NCBI GenBank assembly: GCA_963745675.1
Contig: CAVUYM010000016.1
Coordinates: forward strand, 124,001-188,000
Direction of reading: 5' to 3'
From: JAUIIK01 sp963745675
Lineage (GTDB): Bacteria > Chloroflexota > Chloroflexia > Thermomicrobiales > CFX8
DNA length: 64,000 nt
Part shown: piece after piece, positions 7,839-19,329 of the stretch
Numbering within the stretch: position 1 is the first letter of the stretch
Layout of the letters: each line of letters starts with the position of its first letter
Notes under the pieces: model-generated
Databases searched by the model: none
What the model was told of the DNA's origin: nothing
Seen by the model: the letters and a program-made list of their open reading frames with translations, nothing else
Translations under genes and position numbers: made by a program

Positions 7839-9273
7839 ATGGTTGCGAGTAAGATATGGCGCTGTTTGACGACAGGGTTGTTGTTGGCCGGGATCACCGC
7901 GTTTTCTCCCGCTAGCACCACCCTGGCCGCTGGTGTCGTCGGAAACGGCACGGCGGGGAGCTGCACAGAGGGTGCGCTCGACACCGAGCTGACGGGCGGC
8001 GGGCTGGTGACCTTCAACTGCGGTCCGAACCCGGTCACTATCTCGCTGACGACCGAGAAGACGATTACCATCGACACCCAGATCGACGGCGGCGGACTGA
8101 TCACAGTCGACGGTCAAGACACCACCCGGATCATGACCGTAACTAGTGGCGTCACGCTCGAACTGAGCCATATTGCATTGACCGGCGGCAACGCCACCGG
8201 CGCCACTTCCTCGGGGTATGGCGGCGCAATCCTGGTGGATGGCGGCACACTCACGGTCATGGGTGCAACGCTAAGCGGAAACCACGCTGATGAATTCGGT
8301 GGGGCAATCCTGAATAACGCAGGCGGAACACTGGAAATCTCCGACAGCACCCTGTACGAGAACGTAGCGGGGCTGGGTGGCGCGGTCTACAACAATCAGG
8401 CCACGATGCACTTGAGCGCTAGCACGCTGAACCACAACAATGCGGAGTTTGGCGGCGCACTCTTCAACGCTGGTCAGATGACGCTCGTCAACAGTACCTT
8501 GTACGATAATCATGCGAGCTTATTCGGTGGCGCAATTCAGAGTTCCCAGCCCCTGCAGATCACCGCGAGTACTTTGACAGGAAATAGACGCTGACGTTTA
8601 CGGCGGTGCCATATATTCCGGCGGCGCGACGACGATCGGCAGTTCGATCGTGGCCGATAATACGGCCGCTGTCGGCGGGCCGAACTGTCGCGAGACAGGG
8701 GGTGGCGAGCTCAATTCCCTTGGCTGGAATCTCAGCAATAACGCCAATTGTCAATTCGATCAACCGACGGATATCCAGAACAGCGCCAACATCAGCCTCG
8801 GTTTGCTGGCCGACAATGGCGGCCCCACCGAAACCCTGCTCCCGGACCCGACCTCCGACGCCATCGACAACGGGAGCTGCACGACAACCGTGGATCAACG
8901 CGGCTATGGCCGTCCTCAAGGCTCAGCCTGCGACATCGGTAGCGTCGAGGTGCGCCAGGGAGCTAACTATCCGCTGTGCGCCAACCCCTACACCGGCGCC
9001 ATCTCCAGTTCCCTCGATGGGCAGGGCTGTGCTGCCTGGCAGAACGAATTGGTCGTGCCAGGTGACGTAACCTTCTGTATCAACCGCTGGACCGGCAAGA
9101 TCTCCTGGTATGCGAGTCAGCCCTGCCCACCCTCTATGCAAACCCACACCCTGCCCGACGACGGGGACCTTCTGAGCTGCGTCAGCAGCTACACCGGCGC
9201 CAATCGTTGGGTGCTTGATCACAGCCAGTGCAACCGGTATGAGGTGGCCAACACGATCCCGGCGACGCCCTGA
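7839..9273 (+). CDS. P1: secreted beta-helix (choice-of-anchor Q) protein, one frameshift
   Basis: First member of the eight-gene array. A signal peptide (about 1-31, ending TLAAG) is followed by the family signature GNGTAGSCTEGALD ... VTFNCG ... DTQIDGGGLITVDGQ. Then come about six beta-helix turns marked by GGAI/GGAL and the motif (D/A)STL-x2-N, a choice-of-anchor-Q-type region (LLADNGGPTETLLPD ... ACDIGSVEV), and three Cys/YTG units (CANPYTGA, CINRWTGK, CVSSYTGA). A one-base shift near 8590 splits it: one frame stops after LTGNRR, the other resumes DVYGGAIYSGG. The start ATG follows GGATGAGGG. It is predicted to be exported and surface-attached or released; its ligand is unknown. Confidence 0.8.
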
Positions 9274-9344
9274 TGTCTTCGATCATCTAGCAGTTCAGCG
9301 TGCTCTATAATTCCGAGGAAATGACGCTCAGCTAATGATGGGGA

Positions 9345-10979
9345 TTGAATGTGAAGAGACTGTGGCGCGGGTTCACCGCAGGATTGATACTGGTCGGTCT
9401 CCTGGCATTTACACCAACCGGCGGAACGCTGGCCGCTGGTGTGGTCGGGGACGGGACACCGGGAAGCTGCACGGAGGCTGCGCTCGACACGGCGCTCACG
9501 GGCGGCGGGCTGGTGACCTTCAACTGCGGGGCCGCGCCGCACACGATCGGGTTGACGAGCGAAAAGGTCATCAGCGTTGACACCCAGGTCGACGGCGGCG
9601 GCCTGATCACCCTCGATGGTCAGGATCAGACGCGCATCTTCTCCGTCAACAGTGGTGCCACACTCGACCTCCGCAACATCACGCTGACGCGGGGCGATGG
9701 GACCGGCGCAACATCCTCTGGCAACGGCGGCGCGATCTACAACAACGGTGTCCTGACGATCAGCGCCAGCACCCTGAACGGCAATTCCTCAACCAAGTAT
9801 GGCGGCGCTATCTACAGTAATGGAGCGAGCGCTGAGGTAACGCTCACGAACAGCATTGTAACGGGCAACTCGATTGCCGGGGACTTCGCCTGGGGTGCTG
9901 GCATCGTCCACGTTCTCGGCCCGCTCACGATTGAGGAGAGCGTCATCAGCGACAACTCGATCACTGGAATCGCAGGCTCAGGCGGCGGAATCTTCAGCAG
10001 GGACGGCACAGCAACGATAACGAACACTACCCTCAGCGGCAACTCGATCGTTGGTTCCAACGGCCTTGGTGGTGCAATCTACAGTGAATTTACAGCACTC
10101 ATCATCAGCCACAGCACGCTCAGTGACAATTCCTCCGAAGGCGACAGCAATGGTGAGGGCGACGGTGGCGCGATCTATACCACCGACGGCACGCTCCTGG
10201 TCAGCAACAGCACACTGAGCGGCAACTCGGCAACCAGAGGCGGTGGGATAATCAACTGGACCGGTACGACCACGCTGACCAACAGCACGCTCAGTGACAA
10301 TGCGGCGGACATCGGTGGCGGCATTTACATCCATCAGGACACAGGCACATTCCAGAATACGATCTTCGCCAGCAGCATCGGTGCAGACAACTGCTTCTAC
10401 GATTCCGGGTCTCTCACGTCGCAGGGCGGCAACCTTAGCGATGACGCCTCCTGTGACCTCATCCAACTCAGCGACTTCCCCAATACTGCTGCCGATCTCA
10501 GTCCCCTGGCCGACAACGGTGGACCGACCCAAACGCATCTGCCACAGGCTGGCAGTCTGGCCATCGACAATGCCCTTGCCGGTCCTTGCCCAGATGTGGA
10601 TCAGCGCGGGATCAGTCGACCACAGGGAGCGGACTGCGACATCGGAGCTATCGAGGTGTTGGCCGCCGAGCAGCTCCCGCTCTGCGTCAACGGCTATACC
10701 GGTGCCGTTTCCACGCCCTGGAGTGGCAAATGTCCTCCCGGCCAGCAGCAACTCGACCCTGCCACCGGCACTTTCTGCATCAACCCCTACACCGGTCGGG
10801 TCACGTTCGTCGGAGCAGGCCAGTGCGTGTCGCTGTCCCAGACCCACCTGATGCCGGACGATGGTGCGCTCGTGACCTGCGTTAACCGCTACACCGGCGC
10901 GAACCGGGTGGTGGCCGACCACACTCAGTGTCTCGCCTACGAGCTGCCGAACGTCATCCCGGCGACATCATCGCGATGA
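9345..10979 (+). CDS. P2: secreted beta-helix protein, intact
   Basis: The best intact template for the array: 544 residues. The TTG at 9345 gives MNVKRLWRG, matching the MNRFWRT starts of P3 and P6; a GTG at 9351 is an alternative. The signal peptide ends TLAAG, followed by GDGTPGSCTEAALDTAL and DTQVDGGGLITLDGQDQ. About eight parallel beta-helix turns contain GGAIYNNG, GGAIYSNG, STLSGNS and similar, and LADNGGPTQTHLPQ and DCDIGAIEV close the helix. The C-terminal ~100 residues hold three Cys/YTG units (CVNGYTGA...C, CINPYTGR...C, CVNRYTGA...C) separated by a conserved MPDDGAL linker. A TATAAT at 9306 could be its -10 box. It ends just before a strong hairpin. Confidence 0.85.
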   Translation: MNVKRLWRGFTAGLILVGLLAFTPTGGTLAAGVVGDGTPGSCTEAALDTALTGGGLVTFNCGAAPHTIGLTSEKVISVDTQVDGGGLITLDGQDQTRIFSVNSGATLDLRNITLTRGDGTGATSSGNGGAIYNNGVLTISASTLNGNSSTKYGGAIYSNGASAEVTLTNSIVTGNSIAGDFAWGAGIVHVLGPLTIEESVISDNSITGIAGSGGGIFSRDGTATITNTTLSGNSIVGSNGLGGAIYSEFTALIISHSTLSDNSSEGDSNGEGDGGAIYTTDGTLLVSNSTLSGNSATRGGGIINWTGTTTLTNSTLSDNAADIGGGIYIHQDTGTFQNTIFASSIGADNCFYDSGSLTSQGGNLSDDASCDLIQLSDFPNTAADLSPLADNGGPTQTHLPQAGSLAIDNALAGPCPDVDQRGISRPQGADCDIGAIEVLAAEQLPLCVNGYTGAVSTPWSGKCPPGQQQLDPATGTFCINPYTGRVTFVGAGQCVSLSQTHLMPDDGALVTCVNRYTGANRVVADHTQCLAYELPNVIPATSSR

Positions 10980-10984
10980 ATCAT

Positions 10985-11022
10985 GCCCGGGACGCCTTCT
11001 ACCTAGGAGATGTGTCCCGGGC
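10985..11022 (+). terminator. Hairpin terminator after P2
   Basis: GCCCGGGAC (10985-10993) and GTCCCGGGC (11014-11022) form a 9-bp GC-rich stem followed by CTGTTT. The same hairpin with nearly identical flanks recurs after P5 at 17311-17348. Confidence 0.7.
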
Positions 11023-11081
11023 CTGTTTCCTGAGATAGAATGCCGCCAGCAAAAGCGGAGCTTACCGAAAGTGATGGGAAT

Positions 11082-12906
11082 ATGAATCGATTCTGGCGCA
11101 CCGCGACCGTTTGTATGCTGCTGGCCGGGCTGCTGGCTCTCGGGTCGGCCCGACCGGCCACTGCGGCTGGCGTTGTCGGCGACGGCACACCCGGCAGTTG
11201 CACCGAAGCCGCGCTCGACACGGCCCTCACGGGCGGCGGGCTGGTCGGCTTCAGCTGCGGTCCGGCCCCACACACGATTCCCCTGACAACCGAGAAGGCG
11301 CTCAGCCTCGACACCCAGATCGACGGCGGTGGCCTGATCACGCTCGATGGGCAGGACCAGACACGCATCTTCTACGTACCGAGCGGCGTGACGCTCGACC
11401 TAAGCAACATCACCCTCACGGGCGGTAACTGGCGACGGAACGGTCAATCCCGATTGGGGCGGCGCAATCCAGATCGACGGCGGTGCAGTGACGATCACCA
11501 ACAGCCTCCTCACCGCGAACAGTGTCGACGACAACGACGATGGCGGCGCGATCTATGTCAAGGCCGATGGCGAGCTTACCGTGATCGAAAGCACCCTCAG
11601 CAACAATGTGGCAGGCCGTGGCGGAGCGATCTTCGCCGAAGGCGCCACGGCCACCGTGATCGACAGCGTCATCGACGGCAATTATGCCGACGACGAGGGC
11701 GGCGGCATCTTTGCCAGGAATACCGTGACCATCAGCGGCACGACGATCAGCAATAACGCAACCGGAGTAGCCAATACCGCAGGTACCGATCGCGGTGGCG
11801 GCATCCACAACCAGGGAGATTTGACGCTCACCGACAGCACGCTCAGTGGCAATAGGGCGGACCGCGGCGGCGGCATCTATGACATTGGTGGCGGGTCCAT
11901 GACGATCAGCGGCACAACCATCCATGACAATCATGCGTTAGATGGTAATTCTGGCGGGATCCGGAGTAACAGCCGGCTCATCATGATCGACAGCACGATC
12001 AGCGATAATACGTCCACCGACCTGGGTGCTGGACTCTATGTCGCGAGCAACACCGCCACGATAACCGGAACGACGATCAGCGGCAATTACTCAACCGACG
12101 GCGCCGGTGGCCTCTTCAACAGCGGCACCACCACGTTCACCAACGGCACCATCAGCGGGAATCAGGCCGACAAGGACGGTGGCGGCGTCTTCAACTTCGG
12201 CACACTCACGTTCATCAACAGCACCATCAGCGACAACAGTGCAGCACTCCAGGGTGACGGGTTCAGATTGGCCAGCGGGACGATCACGCTCCAGAACACG
12301 ATCATCGCCAACAGCCCCGACGACAATTGCTATGACAGTAGCGGTTTGCCATATAACTATTACTCGCTTGGCGGCAACCTCAGCGATGACGACACCTGCA
12401 ACTTCACCGAGTCGAGCGACCTGAACGATACCGAGGCTGACCTCGGTTCGCTGGCTGACAACGGTGGACCGACCCGGACGCATTTGCCGCAGTCCGGCAG
12501 CCCGGCCATCGACCACACCGCATGTGCCGTCGCCACCGACCAACGCGGCATCGACCGGCCACAGGGCGCGGACTGCGACATCGGAGCTGACGAAGTGTTG
12601 GCTGCCGAGCAACTGCCGCTCTGCGTCAACGGCTACACCGGTGCCGTTTCCACGCCCTGGAGTGGCAAATGTCCCCCTGGCCAGCAAACTCGACCCTGCC
12701 ACCGGGACTCTCGCATCAACCCGCACCGGTCGGGTTCACTACGCTGGTGCTGGACAGTGCGCGCCGGTGTTCCAACGCACCTGATGCCGGACGATGGTGC
12801 GCTCCTAACCTGTGTCAGCCGCTACACCGGCAGCAACCGGGCGGTGACCGACCACACTCAGTGTCTCGCCTACGAGCTGCCGAACATCATCCCGGCGACG
12901 CCCTGA
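11082..12906 (+). CDS. P3: secreted beta-helix protein with frameshifts
   Basis: Starts MNRFWRTATV with a 32-residue signal peptide (RPATAAG), then GDGTPGSCTEAALD and DTQIDGGGLITLDGQDQ. Near 11430 the frame changes: LTGGN should continue into WGGAIQIDGGAVTITNS, which is read in another frame. A long run of about eleven helix turns follows (GGGIFARN, GGGIHNQG, GGGIYDIGG, GGGVFNFG, each with TISGN or STLSGN). Choice-of-anchor-Q residues (LADNGGPTRTHLPQ, DCDIGADEV) and the Cys/YTG module follow. The middle Cys/YTG unit is lost between two compensating shifts (about 12685 and 12778), where it reads QTRPCHRDSR instead of a CINPYTG unit. Its helix region is closest to P5. Either recently damaged or affected by sequencing errors. 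Confidence 0.75.
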
Positions 12907-12921
12907 GCACGGATTCCTCGC

Positions 12922-12945
12922 AAGCGATACCGGCCGGTATCGCTT
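12922..12945. terminator. 24-bp perfect palindrome after P3
   Basis: AAGCGATACCGG/CCGGTATCGCTT is a perfect 12-bp inverted repeat without a loop, starting 16 bases after the P3 stop. It probably terminates P3 transcripts, although no U-tract follows. Alternatively it is a protein-binding palindrome upstream of P4. Confidence 0.5.
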
Positions 12946-12969
12946 GACGAGCGGAAAGGGAACGAAGCA

Positions 12970-15274
12970 ATGCACCGAGCCTGGCGTCTCATAGCCGCGC
13001 TAGTCGTCATCGCCGGATTCATATCGATCACCCCGGTCCGACCGGCTGTAGCGGCAGGCGTCGTGGGCACCGGTTCACCGGCGAGCTGTGACTAGGCCGC
13101 GCTGAAGCAGCTCTGGTAGCGCGGGCGGCCTCGTCACCTTTGACTGTGGCGCTACGCCTCACACAATCACACTAACCAGCATGAAGGACATCGCGGTCGA
13201 TACGACCATCGACGGCGAGGGCTTGATCGCGCTGAGTGGCGGCAACACGACGAAACATTTCAAGCTGGACAAAACGTAAGGCTCGGAGATTCAAAGTCTC
13301 ACCCTGCAAGACGGCTACACGGGCTCCGGCGACGGCGGTGCCATCAGTAGCACTCTCTTCGGCCGGATAGTCATCATTGACAGCGCACTGACCAACAACC
13401 ACGTCGCGGCGCCTGGTGATGGTGGCGCAGTCGCCAGCCGGCGCGGGTCGCTCATCATTATCAACAGCACGCTGAGCGGCAATTCCGCCGGCGGCGTCGG
13501 CGGCGCGATCTACGCAAATAACTCGGATGTGACGGTCGTCCGCAGTACGCTGACGGGCAACGATGCCTTTCAGGGTGGCGCTGTTACTCCCGGCGGCGGA
13601 GCCACCGTGGAGATCTTCTCGAGTGTCTTGAGCGACAATTCGACGACTTCTCCCGGCACCAATCAAGGCGGCGCTATCTCTATCGCCGGCTCTTCAGTCC
13701 TTGTCGTCGACAGCACCATCACCGGCAACAGTGCAGTAAACAGCGGTGGAGCCATCTATAACCTCGATACTCTGACCATCCTCGCCAGCACGCTGAGTGA
13801 CAACAGCTCAAAAAGCAGCGGCGGCGTGCTCAGCAATATCGGCACGGCCACGATCGTCGCCAGCACCTTCACCGGCAACTCCGCGACAAGTGGCGGAGTC
13901 ATCCTAACGAAGGCACGCTTAGCGTCACAGGGAGCACGTTCACTGGGAATACCGCTAGCAATCGGGGCTGGGTGCTCTTCAACGACTCGGGAAATGCCGC
14001 GATCATCGCAAGCACCGTTGCCGGAAACGACGACAGCCAACGATGGCGGCGGCATCTACAAAGTGTCCGGGACCACCAAGTCTCGCCGCATCGATCGTCG
14101 CCGGGATTCCGCACAAACGGACCGAACTGTTTGAAGCTGCTGGTTCGATCGCGTCCCTGGGCTCGAACCTGAGCAACTATTTCAGTTGCGGGCTGGCAAA
14201 CATTGGAGACATCGAGAACAGCGCATCGGTCAATCTCGGGGCCCTCGGCGACCACGGCGGGCTTACCCAGACGATGCTGCCCCTCTCCAGCTCCGCCGCC
14301 ATCGACGGCGCCGACTGCGCGCTCTCGTCGGATCCAGATCAGCGCGGCATCGATCGCCCGGACCCGCCAGCCATGACCTGCGACACCGGTGCCGTCGAGA
14401 TCGACTCCACCACCGTGGTCCAGGCGCTGGCCGTCTACAGCACAAGCGGCTGGATAGACGAGCCTGGCAGCGTTAACGCTCGAGGCCCTGGCCAGCGGAA
14501 CCCACTGGCGCTACCTATACCTACGCGTTCGATTGCGACGACAACGGCTCCTACGCAATGGCAAGCGGCAGCGGCACGCTGGGATCGGTTGCCTGCTTTT
14601 TCGTCGATGACGGCGACTATGTTGTCGGTGTCCAGGTTTGTGACGCGAATACCTGTGACACCAACACAGGCGTCGCCACAGGCATCCGCAACGTTGAACC
14701 GACGATTGTACAGATCGCGACCGACGGACCGGCACTGCAGGGGCAGCCCCTGAAAGACCACCGTCACCCCAACTGATCCAGCAGGCGCCAATGACCCGCT
14801 CACCTACAGCTTCGACTGCGACAATGACGGCAGCTACGAGACACCCGGGGACTGGGAACGAGGGACAGTGCATTCTCGATCCCAGTGCCATGACCGCGAC
14901 CATCGGGGTGCGTGTAATGGACGACGACAACGGGCGCGCAACGGATACCGTCACCGTGAGCCAGCAGGCGGCGTTCTGCGTCAGCCGGTATACCGGCGCA
15001 ATGCGCGAACCGCTAGCAGGCGAAACGTGTTCTACGGGATCAATCACTCTTACCTTGCCGGCCGAGGACTCGGTCATACTCTGCATCAACCCCTATACCG
15101 GTCAGCTGGAGCTGGTCGCCACAAGGAGAGTGTGTCGCCGGCCAGCGTATGCATGTGAACCCGGACGATGGCCCCCTGTACTACTGCCGCAGCCACTGGA
15201 CTGGTCGGCTCCGCGTTCCGCGCATACAAGGTCAGTGCACTGCCCACGAAACGCCGGGTGTTATCCCCGGCTAG
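12970..15274 (+). pseudogene. P4: beta-helix pseudogene with PKD-like modules
   Basis: Starts MHRAWRLIAALVV with a good Shine-Dalgarno and signal peptide, but TAG at 13093-13095 interrupts it where the paralogues have SCTEAAL (a GAG-to-TAG change). A second stop follows KLDKT near 13277, and there are several later frameshifts (about 13905, 14480, 14750 and 15130). The ruins still show DCG...DTTIDGEGLI, seven to eight helix turns (GGAIYANN, STLSGNS, GGAIYNLD), two modules with FDCDDNGSYA and FDCDNDGSYE, and a diverged Cys/YTG C-terminus (CVSRYTGA, CINPYTGQ, CRSHWTGR) ending VIPG. Architecturally it pairs with P7. It is most likely a true pseudogene. Confidence 0.75.
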
Positions 15275-15320
15275 ACTTCAACCAGATTGAGTTCGGTACA
15301 ATCAGCAAGGTTTTCACACC

Positions 15321-17299
15321 ATGCGTCGTCTACAGCGATCATAGCGCTGCTCTCCACTCTTCACGAGCCTGGCGTTCGCCATCCAGGTCCAACTGGTCAC
15401 TGCAGCTGGCGCTGTCGGCGACGGCACGCCCGGTAGCTGCACCGAAGCCGCGCTCGATACGGCCCTCACCGGCGGCGGGCTGGTCACTTTCCAACTGCGG
15501 TCCAGCCCCATATACGATTCCCCTGACGACGGAGAAGTCGCTCAGCGTCAACACCCAGATCGATGGCGGCGCGTTGATCACCCTCGATGGGCAGCACCAG
15601 ATCCCGCATCTTCTACGTGCCGAGCGGCGTGACATACGACCTGAGCAATATCACGTTGACGCCGGCAACGGCGAAGGCACGGGTACGCCGACTGGGGCGG
15701 CGCAATCCAGAATCGACGGAGGCTCTGCGACGATCACCAACAGCCTCCTCACCGCGAACAGTGTCGGCGAGTACGACGATGGCGGCGCGATCGATGTCAG
15801 AGCCTCTGGTGGCGAGCTTACCGTCATCGCCAGCACGCTCACTAACAATGTCGGGGGCGCAGCAAGTAATCTTCGCCGAAGGCGCCTCCACCACGGTGAT
15901 CGACAGCGTCATCGACGGCAATACATCCGCTGAGAACGGCGGCGGCATCTATGTCAGGAATACCGTGACCATCAACGGCACAACAATCAGCAACAACGAA
16001 GCCGGAAACGGAAGATACGGACGCGGTGGCGGCATCCGTAACCAGGGAAATTTGACGCTCACCGACAGCACGATCAGTGGCAATAGGGCGGACCGCGGCG
16101 GCGGCATCTTATGACAGTGGTGGCGGGTCCATGACGATCAACGACACAACCATCCATGACAATAATACGTTAGATGGTTTTGCTGGCGGGATCGAGAGCG
16201 ACAGCCTGCTCATCATGACCGACAGCACGATCAGCGATAACACCTCCACAAGCCAGGGTGCCGGGATCTTCGTCTTCAGCAATACCGTCACGATCACCGG
16301 AACAACGATCAGCGGCAATCACGCCGCCGACAACGGCGGCGGCATCAACAACAATTCCGGCACCATCATGTTTATGAACGGCACGATCAGCGGCAATCAG
16401 GCCGATGACCGCGGCGGCGGGGTCTACAGCAACAATAATATGACGTTCATCAATAGCACCATCAGCGGCAATCAGGCTGATAAAGACGGCGGGGGCATCA
16501 GGAACAGAGGGACACTGACGCTCATCAACAGCACCATCAGCGGCAATCAGACCAGTGAGGACGGCGGCGGGATCTACGACGCTGGCGACACGCTCACCGT
16601 CACCAACAGCACTATCAGCGACAACAGCGCGGGACTCCAGGGGGACGGGATCAGATTCTCCTCCGCGACAGTCACATTCCAGAACACGATCATCGCCAAC
16701 GGCCCCGACGACAATTGCTTTAGCTTTTACGGTGATCCATTGGGCTCGCCTGGGCGGCAATATCAGCGATGACGACACCTGCGACTTCATCGAACCGAGC
16801 GATTTCACCGATACCGAGGCTGACCTCGGTCCGCTGGCCGACAACGGTGGACCGACCCAAACGCACCTGCCGCAGGCCGGCAGCCCGGCCATCGACCAGC
16901 GCCTGCAGGTGCCTGCCCCACCACCGACCAGCGCGGCATCAACCGGCCACAGGGCGAAGCCTGCGACATCGGAGCTGTCGAAGTGTTGGCCGCCGAGCAA
17001 CTGCCCTCTGCGTCAACGGCTACACCGGCGCCGTCTCCAGCCCGGAGCGGTCATGTGCCACCCGGCCAGCAGAAACTCGACCGATTCCACCGGCACCTTC
17101 TGCATCAACCCCTACACCGGTCGGGTCACGTTCGTCGGAGCAGGCCAGTGCGCGCCGCTCATCCGAGACGCACCTGATGCCGGACGACGGGGCGCTCCTG
17201 ACCTGCGTCAGCCGCTACACCGGCGCAAACCGGGCGGTGGCCGACCACAGCCAATGTCTCGTCTACGAGCTGCCGAACATCATCCCGGCGGCGGCGTAG
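15321..17299 (+). pseudogene. P5: beta-helix pseudogene close to P3
   Basis: The likely start MRRLQRS runs into TAG after seven codons and the signal peptide is frameshifted. Downstream the family sequence reappears (GDGTPGSCTEAALDTAL). An extra C at 15491-15492 (TTTCCAACTGC against TTCAACTGC in paralogues) shifts the frame, and further shifts occur near 15600, 15700, 15870, 16110, 16740, 16900 and 17010. The helix turns (VIDSVIDGN, NTVTINGTTISNN, GGGIRNQG, TISGNQAD) closely follow P3, but the stretch around 16310-16560 carries extra near-identical TISGNQ turns. The Cys/YTG module and NIIPAAA terminus are recognisable. Too many lesions for sequencing error alone. Confidence 0.7.
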
Positions 17300-17310
17300 C
17301 GATGAGTCAT

Positions 17311-17348
17311 GCCCGGGACGCCTTCTATCTAATGGATGTGTCCCGGGC
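17311..17348 (+). terminator. Hairpin terminator after P5
   Basis: GCCCGGGAC/GTCCCGGGC with a 20-base loop and a following CTGTTT is the near-identical twin of the hairpin at 10985-11022. The downstream TTACCGAAAGTGATAGGGACATGAATCG also matches the P3 upstream region. Confidence 0.7.
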
Positions 17349-17407
17349 CTGTTTCCTGCGCTAGAATGCCGCCAGCATACGTGGGGCTTACCGAAAGTGA
17401 TAGGGAC

Positions 17408-19223
17408 ATGAATCGATTCTGGCGCACTGCGACGGTTTGCGTGCTGCTGGCAGGGATGCTTGCGATCGGGTCGGCCCGACCGGCCACTGCGGCTGGCGTT
17501 GTCGGCGACGGCACACCCGAAAGCTGCACCGAAGCCGCGCTCGACACGGCACTCACCGGCGGCGGGCTGGTCAGCTTCAACTGCGGTCCGGCCCCGCACA
17601 CGATCCTACTGACGACGGAAAAGTCGATCACGGTCGATACCCAGATCGACGGCGGCGCGTTGATCACCCTCGATGGCCAGGACAGCACCCGCATCTTCTA
17701 CGTGACCAACGGCGCGTCGCTCGACGTGAGCAATCTCACGCTAACGGGTGGCAACGGCGCGGAACAGGCCCCAGCTTTGGCGGCGCAATGACATCGACGG
17801 CGGCTCTGCGACGATCACCAGCAGCATCCTCACTGGGAATAGCGCAACCATCGACGGCGGCGCGATCTATGTCACCTCCAATAGCGAAGTAACCATCACT
17901 GCCAGCAACCTCAGTGGTAATGAGGCGGAGCGCGGCGGAGCATTGTTCCTCTGGGGCGACACAGCGACACTGATCGACAGCGCCTTCAACGACAATATTG
18001 CGCTCAGCTCCCCCGCCCAGGGTGGCGGCATCTACAACCGGGCAGCCATGACTATCAGCGGCAGCACGATCAATGGCAATCAGAGCGGTGACGGCGGCGG
18101 GATCGACAGCCAGGGAGAATTGACGATCACCGACAGCACGATCAATGGCAACCAGGCAGACGCTAACGGGGGCGGAATCGATAGCAACGCCGCCCTCACG
18201 TTGATCAACTCGACAGTCAGCGGCAATCAGGCCGGATTGGACCGCCTCAGAAATGGCGGTGGGATCTGGAGTGACAGCCCGCTCATCATCACCGCCAGCA
18301 CGATTAGCGGCAATTCCACCAGCGAACAAGGTGGCGGCATCTTCATCAACTTCAACAGTATTGCCACGATCACGGCCAGCACGATCAGCGGCAACCAGTC
18401 TGGCGACCACGGTGGCGGCATCTTTAGCACCAACGGCAGCACTGCCTCGCTCATCAACAGCACCCTCAGCGGGAACCAATCTGGCGATAGCTGGTGGCGG
18501 CCTTTACACCGATGGCACGTTGACGATCACCAACAGCACACTCAGCGGCAACGGCGCGATCACCGATGGTGGCGGGTTTAGAAAAACGCCGGGGTGCTCA
18601 CCCTACAGAACTCGATCGTTGCGAACAGCACGGCTGGCGGCAACTGCTTTACCGGTGCATTCCCTACATCTCCGTTGGCGGCAACCTCAGTGACGACGCT
18701 TCTTGCAACTTCTTGTCTGAACCGAGCGACCTGAACGACACCGAGGACAATCTCGGGCCACTGGCCGACAACGGAGGTCTCAACCCAGACGCATCTGCCG
18801 CAAACCGGCAGCCCTCGCTATCGACCACACTGCGGGTCCTGCCGTTAGGACCAGCGCGGTATAAATCGACCACAGGGATCGGACTGCGACATCGGCGCGG
18901 TCGAAGTGTTGGCCGCCGAGCAACTCCCGCTCTGCGTCAACCGCTACACCGGCGCTGTCTCGAGCCCAGGAGTGGTAACTGCCCGCCGAACCAGCAGACA
19001 CTCGTGGATACCAGCGGGCACATTCTGCATCAACCCCTATACCGGTCGGGTCACTTTCGCCGGAGCAGGACAGTGCGCGCCGCTCAACCTGACGCACCTG
19101 ATGCCGGACGATGGAGTGCTCCTGACCTGCGTCAGCCGCTACACCGGCGCAAACCGGGCGGTCGAAGACCACAGCCAGTGTCTCGCCTACGAGCTGCCGA
19201 ACATCATCCCGGCAACGCCGTAG
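17408..19223 (+). CDS. P6: secreted beta-helix protein with frameshifts
   Basis: MNRFWRTATVCVLLAG signal peptide nearly identical to P3, then GDGTPESCTEAALD, VSFNCGPAPHTI and DTQIDGGALITLDGQD. The frame shifts near 17765 (NGAEQAPALAAQ stop), then about eleven helix turns run cleanly (GGAIYVTSN, GGGIYNRA, TINGNQSGD, GGGIFINFN, GGGIFSTNG). Further shifts follow near 18490, 18590, 18640 and 18780. The final DCDIGA-type region, VLAAEQLPLCVNRYTGAV, CINPYTGRVTFAGAGQC and CVSRYTGANRAVEDHSQC are readable up to the stop. The 5' flank (about 100 bases) duplicates that of P3. Could be a functional gene with sequence errors or a young pseudogene. Confidence 0.7.
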
Positions 19224-19236
19224 TTACGAACCTCGC

Positions 19237-19266
19237 CCGGGGCGTCTCCTGATGGATGCGCCCCGG
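19237..19266 (+). terminator. Hairpin after P6
   Basis: CCGGGGCG (19237-19244) and CGCCCCGG (19259-19266) form an 8-bp stem 14 bases after the P6 stop, in the same position as the hairpins after P2 and P5 but with different sequence. Confidence 0.55.
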
Positions 19267-19329
19267 ACACTCCTTCCACGCTAAACTGCCGCCGGAAAAA
19301 CCGATAGAGAATTGAAAGAGACCAGACAG

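Noticed and set aside
9978..10922. 314-codon minus-strand open frame
   Set aside because: Antisense to the repetitive coding sequence of P2; the repeats produce long open frames on both strands.
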